Positions 35,001 through 50,000 of a stretch of 64,000 nt of DNA are shown piece after piece. The position numbers were made by a program, and so were the translations under genes. Source of the DNA: Theristus sp. LFF4_11 (taxonomy: Eukaryota; Nematoda; Chromadorea; Monhysterida; Xyalidae); the NCBI GenBank assembly GCA_030248135.1, contig JASANC010003425.1:62001-126000 (forward strand), in the 5' to 3' direction. The stretch's first letter is position 1. Every line of letters begins with the position of its first letter. The notes beneath the pieces were generated by a model. That model did not search any database. It saw only the letters and a list, made by a program, of their open reading frames with translations, and had not been told where the DNA came from.

Positions 35001-38000
35001 GCACAGGGGTCATAATCAGCCCAAACGCGAATGAACTCATCCAGGTGGTGAGGGCCAAGAATGCTTGAATCACGCGTGAGATAGTCAAAATTGTCCATGA
35101 TGACAGCAACAAATAAGTTAAGCATCTGCAACATTTAATAAAAAAATTCTGCATTGTATGGCACAAACCCATAACAAACAACATATACTTACCAAGAACG
35201 ATGACAGAAAAATGAACGATGTGAAGTAAATATAGGAAAAGTTAGTTCCACACTGTCCATCCAATGAAGATGCACGTGCGCAATTTTTACCGCCAACACA
35301 TGACATCATTATTTCTTGCCAACCCTCACCCGTCGCACACCTAACAACGGCAAGCGAGAATATGTGAATAACGCTTATTATTGTTTTAGACTGAGTGCAT
35401 AAAAAAGATGTACCTGAAGAGCAACAGAAGTGACTGGAAAAACGTTTGAAAGTTGTTATGTCGGTTGATTTCACGGTCTGGATTTAATTTGATATTGCCA
35501 AACACCTATACCATAAAACACATTTTCAGGAGTTGTTAAATTGAAATGCTGAACTTTAAACTTTGCCCGCTGTTTGATTATTGTTATGGTCAAAGCATCA
35601 AACCTGCATCCCAACAATAGCGTATATGAAGAACAACATGCCAATCAACAGACAGACGTAAGGCAGTGCCTGAAATAAAACATTTGCCACTACTTTATTT
35701 TGACAAAAGTTATCGAATCAAATAAACCAACTTAACTGCAATGTACAGTAACTAAAAATTTCCAAAAACAAAACCAAAAACACAAACTTTGAAAGACTGA
35801 ATGAACGTCCATAATAAAATACGTATTGTGTAGCCTTGTTGCAGTAACCGGATGAGACGTGCGGCCCGAAAAAGTCGCAAGAAACCGAGACTGACAAAAC
35901 TGCCTCCATACTCAGACACCAGTGCATCAGTTATGCTACCAACGACGGTAATAAAATCGAACTTGTTCCATCCATCTCGAAAATAATTCTGCAAACCATG
36001 CGCAGTAAACTATTCTTACACTAAAGGTTTTTAACGCTTATTGTACAGAATCAAAACTAAAAAAACAATTCAGCTTACCCGGACACCAAATGCGAGTATT
36101 TTAAGAATAGCCTCAACAGTGAAAACAGAAGTGAGCGCTGTGTTGAAGTACCTTAGCCATTTTTGGTACTGCAGGGGCTGACCATGATACTATAAAATAA
36201 AAACTTTGAACCCGAAATATTATTCTTTTTGGGGTTCTGCGACTTAATACGTTAAAGGAAACTAGTCTCAATGTTTCTGTGGCAATTCGAAATACAAAGC
36301 CAAAAGTGACTCGGCCCTATTTAGGGTCTCGGATCACTTTACCAATTTCGAATTCCGCGTCAAGCATGAAACTGTTCACCTATGCGCGCATAGAGTATCG
36401 TAACCAAAATAAAAGGTGATGCCTATAAACCGGTTGAACGTAGGTCAACGTTGTTAAGGACGGACTTCAAATCCAAAAAAAAATTTTCACATACGCTCAT
36501 CATTAGTATGATTGTGTTTATGCTGATCATTCCCATTATAAACCACTCGAATGGCGTCGATGTCACTAGTTTCCAGATGCGATGGTTCATCGACTCTTTA
36601 TCCTCTGGCATAAACAGGGACCGTGGCTTGGCGTTCAGTGCAAAATCGATGCATTGTTTCTACAAAAACGTGCCACCCAAAGTTATATATCCAATGATTA
36701 TAGCTTGTTCACATACTGAATCTTACCTGATTTTTGTCAAGATCACCTTCACTGAGCTCTTGTTCGCCTTGTTCTTGGAAAGTAATGATGATGAGCGCGA
36801 CGAAGATGTTGACAAAGAAGAACGGGAACACGATGAAAAACATCACATAGAATAGGCTGACTTCGATGCGAAAAAAAGAGGATGGTCCTTGATCAATGTA
36901 AGTGCTGTCGATCGATTGTTGGCGAATGCTGAAGACGAATTGATTTTTTCTTTGTGCGGTATGTTGTAAATTTAACATGAACAGGTTTTTAACTGTGGCA
37001 ACGAGCGGCCGCGCTAACAACTTTATTTAACTCACTTTGGCCAGCCCTCGCCAGTGGTGACAATGAAAAGTGTCAACATTGCATCAATTGTGTTGTCATA
37101 ATTGAAACTTCGAGACATCCATTTCCTTTCCACAGGAACTGGAAATCGCGATTGATCAGCGTACACCCAATATGCTCCTCTGCAGGTCTTTTCAGTTTTC
37201 ATCACAGGATCATTGCAATAAAAGAAACGACCCTTGAACAGCTGGACGGCAATGACAGCGAATATGAATTGAAACAGGAAGTACACTATCAGTATATTGA
37301 ACACGTTTTTTAGTGAGTTGACGACGCAGTCGAACACTGCCTGTAACGGTGTAACATTAATTAGTAGAATTCAAATAGCGTTAGATAATTTCGGATTCAT
37401 TGACACACATGCTCAATTGCCAACGGCTGAAGCAAAATTGTGTAAACAATAATAGGACTTATACACTTAACCACACCTTTAGTTTTGGTACCCGTTTTAT
37501 AGTTTTCAAGGGTCGCAGCACTCGCAGAACGCGAAGCGACTTGATGGTGTTCAGATTTTTTCCTGCTGCTCCAGAGCCGCTAAAATTGTGGAAACAAATT
37601 CTGTTAGCGACAACAAAAGCAAACACGTGAAACGGACTAACGAGAATCCAAATGAGACAAGAGCACAAGAAACGACAACGCCATCAAGTATATTCCAAAA
37701 ATCCCGGCAGTACGATCCTTTGTGCAGTATAAATCCAAGATCAACAATCTGAAAAGCCGCAACGAAAGTCATTAATTATTTCCTCTTTATCCTTTAGAAT
37801 AGAGCAGAATAAATTTTCAGATCGACTTTTTAGAATACCGTCCTGCTCGGATGGGCACCAGAATTTTTCAAATTGAATCTATCTTATCCAGATCTTTTTA
37901 AGCGCTGACCGATTAATTGTTTGCACTGGTCGGTGTGATTGTTTTATCCACTGATTTATGTGTCAATGGCAACTAGTAATGTGTGCTGTCACATGCAATT

Positions 38001-41000
38001 TTTGGGGTATCCGCTGTCTAGTCGATTGATTGAGAAAATGAAATTGACAAATACTTTTCCTTTTTGGGCTGCTTTTAAGCGCACCCTATATTGTGCCAAG
38101 AAAACGGTTTTGTTTGATTCTTTTAAAACAAAGAAAAACTATTAATAAAACTAGTCTTTTTACAATAGCCCCTGAAACATAATTTTTTAAAGTTTAGAAT
38201 ACGTTTCGAAAAATGTTCGGCGGCACAATTGGATTTTTTTTGTCACAGCTCTACTCAAACACGAAAAAACACTTTTTGCTGAACGACGATAAAAAGATGA
38301 TTGAAAAAGATGATGTTTATAGCAATTTTAGGCCAATCAGTTTATGGCCAAATCACAGAAGAAATGTAACTTTTGAAACCAGGCCGTCAATCGGGATAGT
38401 GTAGATTTTAACTCTTTTAGAGAAACTTTGATACTCTCAATGTATTCTCTATATTAGAGAAACCTGGGGGTTGGTATTCTGAAAACAATGTGGGTCTTAA
38501 AGAACTGTACCTTCAACACCATTTCAATAGTGAACACGACCGTAAAGCCGTAATCCAGATATTGAAGAATTCGATTCTTTTGGCTTTTCTCGTTCACCGG
38601 GTCTTCCATGGCTAACGAAATGCTCGACAAGCATATCACTATCATTACGACCATTTCAAAGTATTTCGTCTGCACGATTCTGTGTACTAGCACTCGAAGA
38701 CTGCAATGAAATATTCATGAACCGAATTGGATGTTCACTCTGGCTATGCAATGAGTTCAGATAATAAAATCACGTGTTTCCAAACCATCTTACCAGTTTT
38801 TCGGAGAGAAAATGAACAGCGAACTGAACGGCACAATTGGGCGCCTTGAGCCAAACGCACTCTCCTCTTCTTCTTCTTCAACGTTCTCTTCCGGATAGCC
38901 TTCACCATCGAGTATTGAGCCGTTCACCTTCTGTTGCTCTTGCTCGCCATCCACATCAAATGCAATTGATCTTCTGAACAGGTAACAACAAATAAGTCAC
39001 ACATCTACTAGGTGTCCCAAAAACGTAAAAACAATAAATGGCTCGTGCGGCCGACTGGTTGCACGTGAAGCCATGAAACACACGGCGTGTCATGTTGTTG
39101 GTAAATCAAAAATTCAATGCTTTGACACTCACTGCGGGCTGTCTGGCTCGTCAATCTGCAATGGTTGAAAAGATTCATCATCGCTATTATAAACGCGAGC
39201 AACGAATTTCACCCGCTTATTCGCTGCTGCATCACTATGCCGCTGGACGACACGCCGGCTTTGGCGCGCAATTCGCTGCTGGAAAACTTGGTCTGAACAC
39301 CGGATTTTCTTGCTTACAGTATTAGTTCTTATCAGTGTTTTTGGAGATAATGCAAGTTTTTTGGCTAAGATACACGTTGATCATCAGAAAGTCTTCACGT
39401 TCTTCGTGGACAATAAAACATATCTGAAACACCAACTAAACTTATGAATAAACAAAAAAGCGCCTTACGATGCTAAACGAATTGGTACCAAAAACACTAC
39501 CACTACAAATAATCAACCAGTAAAAAATCGTCAAGGGTAAAACGACCAAGTTCACCAGCAAAACGAATTCATGCAGGACAGAATGCGCGGCGCAATGAAC
39601 GAATTCTTTTTTAATAAACAATATATATGGTGTTTGAAAACAAGCAGTTAAATCTAAATAAATGTCGTTTCACCTCCTCTTGATTTCGTTCATCCGCTTC
39701 TTCAGCAGCGGTCAGCTCTTGTGCATTTGCGAGGTTGTCAACGGCGATTGCCAAAAACACATTCAGTAGCGTATCTGAGTGGTGGAAAATGGTATTCGTT
39801 TGCTTATAACACTATCTGTGATCGCGCTATGCAGTGCATGATGCAATTTTCTTCTGCGTGAGCATGAAACTGTATACACAGCAAAGCCACAATTTTAAGT
39901 GTAACTGGTAATAGCGTTTGTGCTTGTGACAAATTATGCTTGCTGGAAAGAGTGGAAAGGTTGAAAGGTGAAACCTCTGATTAGAAAATGGGTTTTAAAT
40001 GGTTTCATAAAAAAGATTTTTAATGTTCAACCGACACTAAATAACGCTTGCACTTTTGCACTTTCAAAACGAGCATTTTGTGAAAAATCATAAAGAGCCA
40101 ACTGCTGCGGGTAATTCAGCATCAGTTTCTTGAGTTCTCAAACACAAATAGACTAAAAAACAACCAACGAACTCACAATTTCCAAATAGCACCAGTATAA
40201 TAAAATACACGCAGTACAGTAGACCGCCGCCATCAATGCCGCCCTGCGACTGAACAGCGGTATACATCACCTCGTTCCAATCTTCACCCGTCAGAATCTG
40301 GAGAAAGTAAGATTGGATATAAGGTTTTTAAACTTCTTTAAACGTCTAGCTTATCTTGTCTCGTTTTAGTCTTTGAGTAAGTTTGACACAAGTTTGTGTT
40401 ATGCCGTGAATCAACGCGTGATGATAGTATAACACTAAAAATCTAACGTTCCTTCTGACGTTTCAAACGCCCACGGGCGTATACAATTGAGTACAACAAG
40501 AAATGATTTTTTTCAAGTGACTCCTTTCTTGTATCCATCTTTCCAATAACTAATTGTTTCCCCACGTTTATGTTCAGCTTAAATAACGTCTTGAACTTAC
40601 TTGAAAAACGGTAATCATGGCCACCGGAAATGTGTCGAAATGATAGTATGGATGACCGTCAACAAAATTAAACCTGCATTAGAAAAAACAAGCGTAATGA
40701 AAAAACAGATCGACACTATTGAATCAATTCAGTGAAAAGCAACGACAAGAAATGGATTTACTCCGACAAAAATTGGTTGGTCACTAGCTTAGTATTTTCT
40801 GCAATATTTATATATTACTTTTACGGCTACGGATATCCAAAATAGAAATCCGAATCCGATTTGAAAGTACCAATAATAATGTAAGTCGCTGGCTGTTCAG
40901 GAAAAAATGGTTATTTTTTATTAAATGGGGCTCTGAAAATGATACCACAAAGGCTTTTGGACTCACTCGCCACCAAACAGTTGCATGCCGAGCAACGCAA

Positions 41001-44000
41001 ATATGAGTATGAATAAAAACAACAGGAATAAAAGCGAGATGATGCTGCGCATTGAGTTCATCAATGAGATTACCAAGTTGCGAAGGCTTGTCCAGTACCT
41101 GATGAGAAAAAACCAAATTTAACATGAAAATAAACAAAAAAGATAATGCGAAAAAGTGTAAAATTTATGTCCACTGCAAAAAATCTGCTGTTGGTCTACC
41201 TTGATTTTTTAAAGTTGCTACTACAGTAAGTTTAGACCACGCGTGTAAAAAGACAAAAGGCGTTTTCTACTGAAGATGCTGCTAAAATTGTGTTTACGTG
41301 GTACATAAGACAGCGGGTAGTTTTTAAAAATAGCTGAACTAAAATTGTCTAAACGCATCAGGTTTGTTTGTTCAACACGTTTGTTTTTGTGGTCTGCTTA
41401 CTTTGTAACTTTGAATATCCTGAGTAGGCGGAGAGCTCGCAGAACGGATATGCCAAAGGAGCCGCCCTCAATTATATCATAGCACACTTCGAACGCGCTG
41501 CCGATGATAACCTGAGAAATGTTTTTTGACTTATGATTGTCTTACGTTTTTGAGATATTGAATTCAGCTGTTATATGGTCCAAACTTTTTTGCACAGAAC
41601 CCATGTGCGCGGAAGTCAAAATCACTATTCACTATAAAATACAATTGCATTTTATTTCAAATTCTGCGTGTGCGGGCTCCGCGCGCGCACAAATTAAAGC
41701 TTGGCGCATCCGGTCGCGACTAATGAAATTCCACTTAACAGTCGAACTGCTTTTCAGCTCGATTTTTGTTTTGTTTTGGCAACCGAAAGAAAAAGAAGTG
41801 ATTCCGAATAAGCGAGACCACATGAAACTTTGAAGGACTGATTGTTTTTACTGCGACACTTACCACGCAGTCAAAGATATTGAAGGAAGACGAGAAATAC
41901 GCGCGTATGCCGAGGCCGAACATTTTGAAGCACATTTCGAATATGAAGATGCCGAGGAACACAAACTCGGACAAATCTGCAAAAACAGATTTTCTTGACT
42001 TTTTGTCGAAATGAATAAATGTTCAATGCAACCGAATGCGTACAGTACATTGGAATATGTCAAAAACAGTAAACGGAGGCACAGAGTAAACGATTTTTTA
42101 GACAATAATCACTATCAATCACTATAGACAATGACTTTGTTGCTGCAGTGAGAGTTCCCGGGCTGTCAAGCGGTAATATTCTCTAATAAAAACTGTTTTC
42201 GACGATACTACAAAGCTGAAGAAGCACGATCGTTTTTCACGAATATAGCGTGTGTTCCGTTGGTTACACACCAAGTGTTTTTGGCGTTTGACGTTGATGG
42301 AATAAATTTGGAAACTATAATGAACAGCACAGCTTACGCAGGAATTTGCTCAGCCAGAATGGTTGGCCGTAGTGTTCAATCGCAACGCAGATTGTGTTCA
42401 AGAACACCAGTGTGATCACGAGCCAATAGAAGACCGCCGTTTTAACGATATGTCTGATTCGAATCCTGCAACGCAAAAACCAACGCGAGAAAATTAATGA
42501 TGGTAGAACAGACCTTTTAGAAACACACTCGTTAATTAAGACCACTGCACTGAAAAAGAGGATAATAAAAGGTATCTACGAGGCTAGGCCGGAGCTGAAA
42601 TGACATAAAAAACTCTCATTTCCAGGTGGCCCAGATTTGCAGCCCACCCAGATTCGCCTGCGCTCGCCGCGCAAAATACGCCATCAAATAATGACTGTAG
42701 CTTAGGCTCCCAATAGATTACCTCGGTTTTCATTTTTAGCGTGCGGCCGATAGGAAAGTAGTTTTATGCTTGACGCGGGAATTTAAATTTTGTGAAGTCA
42801 CCTAAGTGCTTGATATATGGTTGAGTCGATCAATGCGACCACTTCGAATTATTATTGCATCAAACATGAAACCAGCTTACTGACCACGTCTGCAAGCGCG
42901 TGTTGAGTCGCAGAATGAAAAAAGATGAAAGATAAACTCAAAATGCCCGGACAATATTTTTCACAACATTTTGACGAGAGCTGCCACTGAGACAGCAGAA
43001 CAAAATTGTTCAGCTGCTGCAACTTGGTGGCTTAACGTGACCAAGTTAAGATAAGTGATAGAGCGTTCAGTGATTTTTTTTTGCTTCAAGACTTAATTCC
43101 AAAAAAAACAATGATTCTTTTTTTTCAATTTTAAATCTCGACTAGCCTGGTCTGTTTCACTTGTCTAGTGATCCGCGCACATAGGCCCTGTTTCTGTCGG
43201 CGACCTAAAAATCAATAATTTTTAATTTCTAACAACCGATTGGACTTCATGCGTCTATATCATACAATGTAATAAAGTTCCGTGACGAAAAGAACACATT
43301 TTGTGCATGTGGTCGCGGAAAACTGAAACACTACAAAGTGAAAATGCTGAAAACAAAAAAACGAAAACAAACAAACGAGGAACGAGCTATCGACGACCAA
43401 ACCAATTACCATCAACACATCGACATGAAGACACGAGACGGTTCTGCTATGTACTTGTAATATGACTGCTAAAAGGTCGACGGTAAACTCTTAACGATTT
43501 TTTGCTCAAGCTCACGAAAAAAGAACATTCAATAGTCCAGTTCAGCATTCATGTAGTTCAGTAGAGCTTTTTGGCGTGCACGCACACTGTCAAAGTCAAA
43601 CTCATCAGATAAAAGCGTGCATATTTGTAGTGTCGCACTTTTGTTGAAAACGAGAAAATGATTTTGGTTCGAGCGTAAATCTCCACCGATACCACAAAAC
43701 TCAACAAAACCACCGTATTTATGCATGCAAACAAACTCGAATAATTTTCATTTTTTTGTAATAAAATACTCAGCGTTAATTCGTTGTAACATTTTGATTT
43801 GTGCATAATGCAAGTCTTCGAACTACATGCTGTTCATACAGTTTTACCGGAGTTTCCTTCTTTTTCGCTAAATAAAATGTATGTGTGGATGGAAGTGCAT
43901 GCACGTCTACAGTACACCTCGTCATACACCATGAATTCATTTTTAGTTACAACTAATGAAGTGCAATAACTCAAAATTTGTTTTCTTTATACATCCAAAC

Positions 44001-47000
44001 AAAAAGGGTTGTGTGCAAGAAAATAAATTACTTATCAGTGAGGGAGTCAAACAATCGATTTGTAGAACCTGATCTACTTCAATTCTACATTTCACTATAA
44101 CACTGTTGATTTGCAAGATCTACGCAAATCTACACACACACGAAAAAACAGCATACCACGCGCGTGCAAGCACACTCACAAAAACCAAGACTTTTGTGAG
44201 TGACTTTCAATTCGGCAAATAAAGTAGTCCTACAGACTGAAGACCGAACAATTTCTGTCTGTAACACGTGTTTTTTTTGTTTTCGTTGTTCTGTTGCCTT
44301 ATCACCTTGCAATGTATAATTCATAAGCAACGCTTTATCACACGCGTGTGCGTTGGGCGCAAGCTTGGTATGCGTGTTTATGAAACTGCAAACGTCAAAT
44401 TTTAAACAGAAACATGTGACACGATTAAAAAACTGAAATTTGCAGACGCCAGGTGAGCTTGCAAATTATTTTTCACGAGTGAAACACGCGTCAAACGTTG
44501 CGTGGCCTCACCACTTAACCAGCGGCGCACATCCGATTAGTTGATTTTCTGGACCGCATTACGATACATGTACGTCTCTTGGTCCCAGCTGGATAACCAG
44601 ATACCAGTACAACATACCGTATCCCGGAAAACCAACGACACAGTGCTAGTCGCTGGCTAGAGCGGAGATACACATACGCAGCGTTTGTAATAATAGCTGA
44701 ACTTGAACGGTCTTCCGACAACACAACACTCTAGCTTTTCTAGCACCATGCGACTTGGAGAACAGGCACCACACACGCACACGCACACCGCACACACCGA
44801 CCATGAGGAGCGAGATCAGCTGCCAGGTGGTGGCCGCCACTACTATTGCCGGCGGGTCGATGGTTTCTGGCATAACTGATGCCTGTGCCGACGATGGCTC
44901 GCTGCTGCTGTCGCAGTTGCTGACCTGCTTCGAGCTCGTCATCGTCCTCCTCCTCCATCTCCTCCTCTTCGGTCTCGGTCGACTGCTGCGTCATGTTCTT
45001 TAGTTTCTTCGTGGCCGCGCGACGTCGCGCTGCAATATGGGTAAATGGAGGTTATCTGGGTTTTGTTCTTGGTTTTTTTCGGCGTTAAATGGACTGACTG
45101 GCTAAGACTCAATGACGGAAGCATTGTCCACACTCCACACATCATATTGTTTTTTTCGTGCATTGCAACAATAACCTGAACCGAGACGTCTGAAGATTGT
45201 TCGGCATGGGGCCCGGTGATTCTGTTTGAACGTGTGCTCTGATGAATCCGGGTAGCGTTCAATAAAGGCAGCAGCTTGTTGTAAAAATGAGAAACCAAAA
45301 AGCAACGATTTATGTGTTCATTTAGGGCGCCGTACTTTCCATGATCGCCTGTCGCTCTTCGTCGGTCGTTCGCTCCTCATTCAAAATCACCTCTTCCGCC
45401 TTGCAGATCCAGTCCATATATCCGGTTAGCTCGCGTTCAATCTGCTGCTGTCGACGGAGTTTCAGGAATTCACGGCGGTTCTCCACCCGTTCACGTTCCT
45501 TCGCGAATTCACTGCAATCACAGAGTAAACTTGTAAAGGCCCGCGTTCATACTGACGTATGCCGACGTCAAAGGCACGTCTCCATGAACGGCAGTATGCA
45601 ATAACACGAATATGTAACGTCGCCGTGCCATGCGGCACATACATACATACATATAAAGTACATTCGTCTAGTTTTCTAGTCCAAAATAACGCGACACCAG
45701 CTGCTGCCACCTTGGTACCCCACACGTTCGCACGAAGTCTCGTACTGTGGTTCGCCGTTATGATTTTATCATTTCCTTTAATTTCAGAAAAAAAAAACGT
45801 TTTTCTCACCCGCTGAGCACACCAAGAACAAGATTGAGCATGAAGAAGGAGCCGAGTATGATGAGCGGGACAAAGTACGCCCAGTTGAATGAGTCGCCCA
45901 TCGAATCGTTGGTCTGGAAAAGGATGAAACGATGAAAGATAAAGATTTTTGTTAACATACAGCGGAAATCGATTTCACTTTGCGCAGTGGATGCCAGTTT
46001 TTTAGAATTTCTTTTTAACGTGCGGTTTTTTATATATCGCTTCTAACGCACTAACAAACAGTTTGTTCAACAATAATGTGTTTTTAAAGGTCCGAAATTT
46101 CTATCAAACCCACTTTTTAACCAGTTTGGTTCCCCGCATGACGACACACATGCAAGTCTGCGCAGGTTTTGAATACACCGGTACACATATGTTGTTTCTG
46201 GCTTGTGATACCATGTGCATGCATATAAAATCAATCTTAAACACGTGTTACAAAAGCTCATTCGTTCTGCATTCAAAAAATAACAGTATGACAAATCGCA
46301 CAAATGATCATTGTGAAATGCTGCTTTTGCGCAAAAAACGGTGCTGTCCCTTCCAAGTGTTTGGTACGTGTGTATGGAAAAAAGCTTCGTGATGCCGGTA
46401 CCTGTGTGAGTTGCCCTATTTAACGTGGTGCAAGCACGACGTACAATGTACTTGTATGGTCGATTTATATTTTGTCGTCCATGAGATCCCATGTAGGCAT
46501 GTATACATACATGTTTTATATTACATGGTACATTACATACGTACTTTTGTGCATATGGTAATAGCGTTTGGCTGTTGCTCAATTTGCAAACTAAAGCGCT
46601 TTCCAAAAACACACACTCTAACAACACAGGGGGCCTGTCAAAGTTGCAAGCGATTGCGTTCAATCAAGCTAATTTGTAATTTACCTATTATACATACTCA
46701 AACAGTGCAATGTGTATGGTTCTATATGTACATGCTGTTTCTGGCATGCAAAACGGTCCCATGAGATGGGAACCAAGATTCTGCTTGAAGCAGCCAGCTG
46801 CAGTGTGTAAAAAACATATGGGAAAAGTAGTTGGTACAGATTTAAGCTGACAACAACGAAGCGGCCGAAAACGTCATCATTCCCAAAAAAATGACATTTA
46901 TACGACCTCATAGTGAATTACTTCGGCGAATTGAAACAGCGCGTAGGAAAAACGTTTTTTCTGCTCTTGCTCAACTCTCTTAAACAATTTGAATGGTTTT

Positions 47001-50000
47001 TGAATACGCAAAAACCACAGAACTTAAGAAGGCCAATATTGTCGTTTTATTAAATCAACGATGATCTGCACATGAGAAAAAAATGTAACTCACAAAAAGC
47101 ACTGTAGAATAAAGTATTCGTTCAAAAAACTAAAATACCGTAAAGTCTTGCATATAAGGTCTCCTTATATAAATTTGAAAATCAAAAATTTTTGAAAAAA
47201 GTTGAATTTCGTGTGACAGCCTTATAAGTGGGAGGAGGTCTTATAAAGCGAACATTAGGAATTCCTGGCCTTATAAACGGTGTAGGATTTTGACCAAGTC
47301 AAAATTTTGAATTTTTTGGTTTCCCGCCGTGTGACACTCCGCCCACTTTTGGGTGGGGGTCTTATAAGTGGGAGGAACCTTATATGAAAGACTTTACGGT
47401 AAATCTCAAATAAATCTGCTGTTTGTTGTTTTTGATATTGTTTTTTGTTTTGCAATCCAAAAAAGACAAACAAACGACAATCAAACAAACAAAAAAAACT
47501 TTCAAAAACACGTACATAATACATGATGCTGGTCCAGCCCTCCATCGTGATACACTGGAACACAGTGAGCATCGCGAACGCGATGTTGTCGAACGAGGTG
47601 ATGCCGTCGTTCGGGCCTGCGTGGCAAGTTCGCAAAATTTGAATTGCCGAAAATTTCACGGAAAATCAGAATCGCAGCGATTTGCACTTGCCGAGAGTCT
47701 ATTATATGCAAGAAGACCAGTTTGAGGGTATGGTGTACAATAAGTACAGGGTGATCAAAAAACGCCAATAGGGAATACGGCTGGTATTCAGAACTGAAGC
47801 AGCCTCTTGAGGTGAGACTACCAACCATGTAAGAAATATAGTTGCCTTTTTTGTTGTGTTAAAATTTCAGCGAAAACGGTCAACGCTCTGTTAGCCACAG
47901 CGTAACAAACAATTGGAACCCTTGATTTAGCGCATGTGACTCGCGTGTGCAACATCAGCCAAACGTGCACAAGTCAGGCGGTTCACAAAGAGCCCAAAGC
48001 ATTCATGTTTCATGTGGCACAGGAGCAGTCACACACGCACGAAATCGAAAGTACTACTAATTGTCTGCTACGCTGCGACTAACAGCGCTGACCATTTTAA
48101 CTGAAATTTTAACAAGCAACAAATGGCTGCAAGTGGCAGCTCAACCGATTGCTTCCGGTTCTGAATACCACAGTCAATAGACGTCTTGTTTGATCACCCT
48201 GTATATAAAAACCGCTGATGCCCCATTCACCAGTCCACCCATCGCGACACGTCGTGTTCTCCTGCGTGCACATGTACGCGCCGGTGATGTTCTTCTGACT
48301 GCACGGGAACACGCGGCCGTAGGCGCCTTCCGAAGCGATCACGTCTGCAACAACGAACAATGACAATTTTTGCTTGTGCTGCCAGTCAGTCGTGTTTCTT
48401 TGGTCTCCGTTTGACTATGTTTCTATAGTTTGGATGGGATGAATTCTTGAATTGTCATATGTTTGGGTACTACTGTAATACTAAGTTTGGTAAGTGGAAA
48501 GTGTGTTTGAAAACGATGATAGAAACTCATGCAAAGATCGATACAGCGATGCAATGGCTTTTAAAATAATACGTGAAATTTTAAAAACTCTTTGCACAAT
48601 CCCTGCAGCGGAATCAAGGTGGTAAAACCGTTTGTGAGTTTGGGATTCTTGTTTTTATGAAATTTTAAAACAATATAGAATCATAGTCAGCGTTTCATAC
48701 CCGCGCGCATTCTTCGGGATGTTCGTCCGTGGAAAGCTACTGAAGATATTCAGAGAAATGAAAAGGGTTTTTCAGAAAGAAACGATAACGACAAACGACT
48801 ACACATGAACGTGTATGCATTACATATACACACCTACAGTCCATCTGGGTCATATAAACAACTAGCTGATTGGTTGGTGCGATCATTTTGATGTTGATGA
48901 TGATCAAGTTGATGCATGCATTCAGAGAATGCTTCAGCCTGTACAGAATGGCATGCATCAATCAGCTTCACGTGTGTGCAACCAACTGATCAGCTACGTA
49001 GTTGTATGCATACATCATCCAGATGGACTGTATATTGTAATCCTTTCTTCGCGTTTTAGTTCCTATCAGTCAATTGAATCAGGACACAGAAAATTGTGTC
49101 GCGCCAGAAAAATATGCACTTTTTCAGTACATTGTATATTGTAAAACGTGGCAACCCTAAACTTGACGTAACAAAATGAAGACAACGGGTAAAGTGATAG
49201 CGAAATACTGCTGGTAAGAGAAACACTTTCAGTCATCAAAAAACATCAACAAAATCAATTGCTTGTTTGAACTTTTCAAGCTGACTTGCATTTTTACCTG
49301 AATCTTGATGGGCCTTTTCAGCTGATTATTTAAAAAAATTAATTATCATATCAATACTTTAACAGCATTTTCTGCCACAGTGTGTTCAAATGAACGTGTC
49401 CAATTTTTGTGTCCGCAGGGTGAACAATGAACCGCGATAAAAAGGTAAATTTAGGGACAAATAAACGGAATCAGGGAGTAATACCGTTGTAAGTTTTAAA
49501 AATATTTGGCCGCCAACCTAACCCCGATATTCGCGCGTGTTCAGTCGCATATTCGAGCACTACTGTACATACGTTTCATATACAGGTACATACAGTATAC
49601 AGAGCACCGTACATGCGAGATGTGCCCGGTCAGTAAAAAATCTATTGTAAAAAAACGTACTAGTGTTGTCGTAGTAGCATGCCGTGTGAAATGCACCAGA
49701 GTAGAACTCGAGGCCGATGATCGCAAAGATCACGATCGCAAACAGCACGAGCAACGCGATCTGAAGCAGCGGCGCCATCGCGCACAGGATCGACTTCAGC
49801 ACCACTTGCAGGCCTGCAAAGGTGATAAAGTGCGCGGTGTGTTACGAGGCAAACCTTGAGAATACAACCGCTCAAAAAAACATAAAACTGTGGTGAGTAC
49901 AATTACTCGTATGGTATACGGCCACGATTTTGGTGGGAAGAAAGATTGAAAGAAAACGGGCCCCCATGGTCAAGTAGTCTAAGGCACTTTACGGAAAACC

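Noticed and set aside
42881..42889. Nine-base segment ACGTGGTCA between CTTGCAG and GTAAGC
   Set aside because: It preserves phase and so does not solve the I-II loop junction; no other reason to think it is an exon.
43529..43726. Minus-strand frame ending [20 protein letters not shown]
   Set aside because: It looks somewhat protein-like but has a stop and no splice sites that fit the Cav2 phases; treated as intronic.
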